The notes beneath the pieces were generated by a model. The model did no database searches. It had not been told where the DNA came from and saw only the letters and a program-made list of their open reading frames with translations. Below are positions 7,528 to 12,022 of a stretch of DNA of 12,022 nucleotides, in pieces. How positions within the stretch are numbered: position 1 is the stretch's first letter; every line of letters starts with the position of its first letter. Where the stretch lies: NCBI GenBank assembly GCA_031278855.1, contig JAITJR010000021.1:1-12022 (forward strand). The letters run 5' to 3'. Origin of the DNA: Mycoplasmataceae bacterium (GTDB taxonomy: Bacteria; Bacillota_I; Bacilli_A; Mycoplasmatales; Mycoplasmoidaceae). Position numbers and translations under genes: made by a program.

Positions 7528-9420
7528 TTATTCTCCTGGAAATAAGATTTCATTCATTTTATTTTTAATCACATCAGCTTCATTACCAAAAACAGCATAA
7601 ACTGATTGTGGTGATGGCTTAATTACCCCACGAGCACCCAATTGAAGTAATTGTTCTTTATCAACAATCTTTTGATCAACGACTTGGACTCTTAACTTGG
7701 TAATACAAGCATCCACATTTTTAATGTTGGTTGCTCCTCCATAAGCAGCAATTACGTGCTCAGCTAGTACTGCGTATTTATCGTGCGGCTTGATAGTGGC
7801 ATTGGTGGCTGGGGCAACATTAGCACTACTACCTTTCGCTCTGAAATCAGCTTTCGTAAACATTTTTACTGCCGCACCTCGCCCAGGAGTCTTAATATCA
7901 AATTTTAATATTAGGGTACGGAATATTAAGTAATAAATTGGTACTAACACCAAACCGATGATAATTGCTCAATAACAATTAGCGGTATGACCAGTAGCAT
8001 CAGGTACCACCCCATAAATGATGAAATCTAAAGCCCCGCCACTAAATGTCATACCCATATGAGCCCTTAGAATATTCATTAATCAGAAAGAAATACCACA
8101 AAGTGGAGCATGAATTCCCCAGAATAATCATGGAGCTAAGAATAAGAAGGTAAATTCTAGTGGCTCAGTAATTCCAGTTAAGAAAGAAGCTAAAGCAGCT
8201 GAACCAATGATAGAAATAGCTTGCTTACGATTCTCACTTCCTTTAGGCACCACCAAAATCATGGCGGCGGCGGCGGCTGGTAAACCAAACATCATGAATG
8301 GATATTTACCTTGCATATATTGACCTGGGTTTGGTGCGTATGCTCCTGGTTTGTAGAACTCGTATCAATTATTTAAAGTAACCGTGAACTTAACGGTTTC
8401 ACCACCAGGAACAGTAGTAATCGAATACGACTTACACAAATAATTATTAATAAACATCCATAAATTTTGATCACCTTCTGGATGTACTTCTGGCACATTA
8501 CCATCTGGTCAAATGGCTTGTTTCCACGTTACACCAGTATCCACACCTTGATAAAATACATGTGAATCCAATTCAAATGATCCGCCCGCTCCTGTATATC
8601 ATAATGGGGCATAGAAAGCATGATGTAATCCTAACGGTACTAGCGATCGCTCAACAAGGCCAAATATAAATGAGTTAATTCCAACTGGAGCACCACTCAA
8701 TGCGTTACCAAAAGCATAAAGACCCAAACCGATCAATGGTCAAACCATCGATACTAGTAAACCTAACACTAAAGCGAAAGCAAAAGTAACAATCGGAATA
8801 AAACGTACTCCACTAAAGAAACCAATTATTGATGGTAATTGAATGTTTTTAAATTTATTGTATAAAAAAGCAACACTGAACCCAATGATAATTCCACCAA
8901 ATACACTAGTGGATAACGAGCGAATCCCGACATTACTTGTAAAAATGCTTTCAAATTTACTAATGCCTGCTTCACCCATAAACGAATACCATAGAAACTG
9001 ATAACCGTCAGCATCGGTATGATGATCGGCTGGGTGACCTTTAGTAATAATCAAAGCATTTTGCACCGCATTAAATATTAACCAACCGACAAAAGCCGAT
9101 AATCCAGCCGTGCCCGAATCCTTCGTAAACGAAATGGCGATAGCAATGGCAAATAATACTGGCAAAGCAGCAAAAACCACATCACCAGAAATTTTAAGAA
9201 TGTTTCCGAGGACATGGAGTCCTGCCATCGTTATTTGATTATCTTGAGTGGTTAAATTAACAATCGTTGATCCGATACCTAAAAACAATCCAGCAATTGG
9301 TAACATCGCAATAGGTAACATTAGACCACGTGATAATTTGGCGATCACTTCCTTAACACTACCCTTTGGTTTAAGTCTAATATCGATTTCCCCAAATGCT
9401 AACTTCTGATTTCTTGACAC
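7528..9420 (-). CDS. ptsG: PTS glucose-family permease, EIICB (PtsG)
   Basis: This 630-residue membrane permease imports glucose (or a close relative such as N-acetylglucosamine) while phosphorylating it with phosphate relayed from HPr and EIIA. EIIC spans about residues 25-510: [16 protein letters not shown] at the start, [17 protein letters not shown] mid-domain, a hydrophilic insert around 300-350, and the family signature GITEPLEF at 416. EIIB spans about 547-630, with the phosphorylated cysteine C572 in DACITKLR. There is no fused EIIA, unlike some mycoplasma PtsG proteins, so a separate EIIA is needed. The start is GTG at 9420, with AAGGAGA 7 bases upstream and an in-frame stop only five codons further up. 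It lies 43 bases after pgk and 2 bases before the membrane-protein gene. Glucose is the likely substrate from overall similarity and context, but is not proven. Confidence 0.92.
7532..7537 (-). promoter_or_regulatory. Shine-Dalgarno of the small membrane protein
   Basis: AGGAGA on the minus strand lies 6 bases before ATG 7525, within the last codons of ptsG. It supports 7525 as the true start rather than the internal ATG at 7468. Confidence 0.75.
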
Positions 9421-9427
9421 AGTCTGG

Positions 9428-9434
9428 TCTCCTT
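9428..9434 (-). promoter_or_regulatory. Shine-Dalgarno fixing the GTG start of ptsG
   Basis: AAGGAGA on the minus strand lies 7 bases before GTG at 9420. No ATG lies between the site and the upstream in-frame TAA (9435-9433), so GTG is the only reasonable start. Confidence 0.85.
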
Positions 9435-9463
9435 AACAATATCTTTATCAATGCAATATTTTT

Positions 9464-10702
9464 TTATTTATTTTGAATCGCTGCAATCCCTGGTAATGGT
9501 GAACCTTCAATAAATTCTAACGAAGCGCCACCACCAGTTGAAATAAAACTAAAATCCGCTTCTTGAAAACCTAACGACACCGCGGCGGCTGCGGTATCCC
9601 CACCACCAATTAAAGTAAAAGCATGGTGTTCGTGGTATAGTTTTTTAAGAATACTACAAATCCCTTTGGTACCAGCTTGAAAGTTTTTAAATTCAAATAC
9701 ACCAGCTGGCCCGTTTCAAAAAATAGTTCGTGCCCCCGCTAATGCCGCGCCAAAAGTGATTAGGGTTTGTTCACCAATATCTAATCCCATCATCCCGTTC
9801 AATCCTTGGGTAACTGTACGAGTCGTTGGTGACGCATCAACAAATTCAGACACACAAAGAAAATCCTGTGGAAGCATAATTTTATCTTTACCTTTTTGCA
9901 AGATTTTCTTTGCTTCTTCTAACATCTCTGGTTCTAACAAAGAAGTACCGACATCCACGTTCTGAGTCTTTAAGAAAGTGTAAACCATGGCGCCACAAAT
10001 TAAAATTTTGTCAGCAATTTCTAATAAGTTATTAATTACTTTTAATTTATCACTAACCTTTGCTCCGCCTAAAATGGCTACTACTGGTCGTTTAGGATTA
10101 TGTGCGATCTTTGATAAATTGGTAATTTCTTTTTGAATCAATAAACCAATACAAGAAATAGCAATATATTGAGCAATCCCAACATTAGAAGCGTGTTTAC
10201 GATGGGCTGTACCAAAAGCATCGTTTACAAAAATAGTGGCTAAACTAGCTCACTCTTTGCCCAATGCTTCATCACACTTCGATTCTAATTTAACTAATTC
10301 ACCATTAGCATTCACATCACAATAACGTGTATTTTCTAAAAGTAGAATTTGACCAGCTTTTAATTTTTCAACAGCGTCTACCACTGATGGTCCACGATTA
10401 ACATTTAAAAAAAGAACATCATGATTAGGTAATAACTCTTGCAAAACTTTTACAACTGGTGCTAAAGATTTTTTGCCAGATTTAATGTCATCTAAATTTT
10501 TAATACGTGATAAGTGACTTAACAAAATAATTTTACAATTATGACGAAGCAGATATTGAATGGTAGGGAGAGCTGCAACAATTCTTTTCGGATCGGTGAC
10601 TACTCCGTCTTTAATGGGAACATTAAAATCTACCCGAATGATTACTTTCGCACCTTCGCAGTCAATATCGTCTAACGTTTTTTTATTTAAAATGTCTTGC
10701 AT
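9464..10702 (-). CDS. pgk: Phosphoglycerate kinase
   Basis: 412 residues, read through TGA(Trp) at 10252 and 9718. The enzyme moves the acyl phosphate of 1,3-bisphosphoglycerate to ADP, giving ATP and 3-phosphoglycerate in the cytoplasm. Visible hallmarks: RVDFNVP at 23-29 (substrate-binding N-domain), [15 protein letters not shown] mid N-domain, [11 protein letters not shown] around 210-220 (nucleotide side), and GGGDT at 366-370 near the C-terminus (phosphate/nucleotide loop). The length is normal for bacteria. The start lies 4 bases after the gap stop and has no clear Shine-Dalgarno, so translation is probably coupled to gap. GAPDH makes its substrate, which explains the pairing. Confidence 0.97.
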
Positions 10703-10706
10703 ATCA

Positions 10707-11714
<1,008 letters not shown>

Positions 11715-11718
11715 TTAT

Positions 11719-11725
11719 ACTCCTA
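11719..11725 (-). promoter_or_regulatory. Shine-Dalgarno of gap
   Basis: TAGGAGT on the minus strand lies 10 bases before the gap ATG, slightly longer than the 6-7 bases seen for ptsG and the membrane-protein gene. Confidence 0.65.
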
Positions 11726-11744
11726 CACGAATTAATATAGCGAG

Positions 11745-11776
11745 ATTATACATGTTTAAGAGTTTTAATTTGTTAA
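11745..11776 (-). promoter_or_regulatory. Probable promoter of the gap-pgk-ptsG operon
   Basis: A perfect -10 TATAAT on the minus strand occupies 11745-11750. A weak -35-like TTAACA lies at 11771-11776, but the 20-base spacing is long, so the -35 is doubtful; poor -35 boxes are common in mollicutes. Transcription would start near 11738, giving a leader of about 30 bases that contains the gap ribosome-binding site. Confidence 0.6.
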
Positions 11777-12022
11777 AATGAATAAATATAATTAGATTCC
11801 ACTTTTTGGTTTGCTTTTGACGATGGATTAATTTATGGTTTGCCATAACTTTATTTACTATGCATCATAGTAAATGAGTTTAATTACCGACAAAGTAATT
11901 TAAAATTACCACCAATTAATAATTTGAAATTATTGAGTAATAAGTATTTAGATGAACAAATAAGAAAAGATAAAAGATTGCAAAAAATGAAAGAAATAGC
12001 CGTTAAACAGAATAAGACAGTC
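11752..12022 (+). pseudogene. Possible frameshifted or partial plus-strand gene, product unknown
   Basis: From ATG at 11752 a 43-residue frame (TGA as Trp) begins MFKSFNLLKW and has a Trp/Phe-rich hydrophobic stretch like a membrane helix; it ends at TAA 11881-11883. An overlapping frame, open from 11849 to the window edge and beyond, encodes a protein-like sequence from about 11873. It includes YRQSNLKLPPINN and a Lys/Glu/Gln-rich segment such as EQIRKDKRLQKMKEIAV. The second frame has no ATG before 11987 (TTG at 11924 is possible). The two may be one gene broken by a frameshift near 11875, giving an N-terminal helix followed by a charged domain. Alternatively the first part is non-coding and the real gene starts within the second. 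No family is recognised. Apart from this and the gap promoter, 11709-12022 shows nothing. Confidence 0.3.

Noticed and set aside
9756..9965. Plus-strand frame opposite pgk
   Set aside because: It is antisense to a conserved enzyme and lacks a start signal.

Overview
The window reads as chromosomal DNA from a mollicute (Mycoplasma/Spiroplasma-type bacterium) that decodes UGA as tryptophan. Every long gene is interrupted by TGA under the standard code. Read as Trp, those TGAs join the fragments into full-length, recognisable proteins: DEAD-box helicase, MATE transporter, MiaB, glucose PTS permease, PGK and GAPDH. The DNA is AT-rich, one gene encodes a classic lipoprotein signal peptide, and spacing is tight. 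I cannot name the genus from the sequence alone.

Layout. (1) 1-1494, plus strand: the 3' part of a surface protein with two immunoglobulin-like repeats followed by BspA-type leucine-rich repeats; its start lies outside the window. (2) 1495-1729: intergenic. (3) 1730-4796, plus strand: a two-gene unit, DEAD-box RNA helicase then MATE-family multidrug exporter, 4 bases apart. (4) 4793-6226, minus strand: miaB (tRNA 2-methylthio-N6-isopentenyladenosine synthase), tail-to-tail with the MATE gene through one TTAA that supplies both stop codons. (5) 6263-7030, plus strand: a 255-residue lipoprotein of unknown function, divergent from miaB and ending in a bidirectional terminator. (6) 11708-7037, minus strand: an apparent operon gap - pgk - ptsG - two-helix membrane protein, closed by the same terminator. 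(7) 11709-12022: the gap promoter region and a fragmentary plus-strand reading frame that runs off the window.

How they fit together. The minus-strand operon links glucose uptake and phosphorylation (PtsG, EIICB) to two consecutive glycolytic steps, GAPDH and the ATP-forming PGK. This suits an organism that lives on sugar fermentation. The surface protein and the lipoprotein are the probable host- or environment-facing parts. The helicase and MiaB serve RNA metabolism.

No clearly new biological system is visible. The most unusual points are: the adhesin-like gene, whose base composition and Trp codon use differ from its neighbours; a 22-bp tandem duplication whose copy number sets the reading frame of the last operon gene; a terminator whose hairpin contains the stop codons of two convergent genes; and a possibly frameshifted gene at the right edge.
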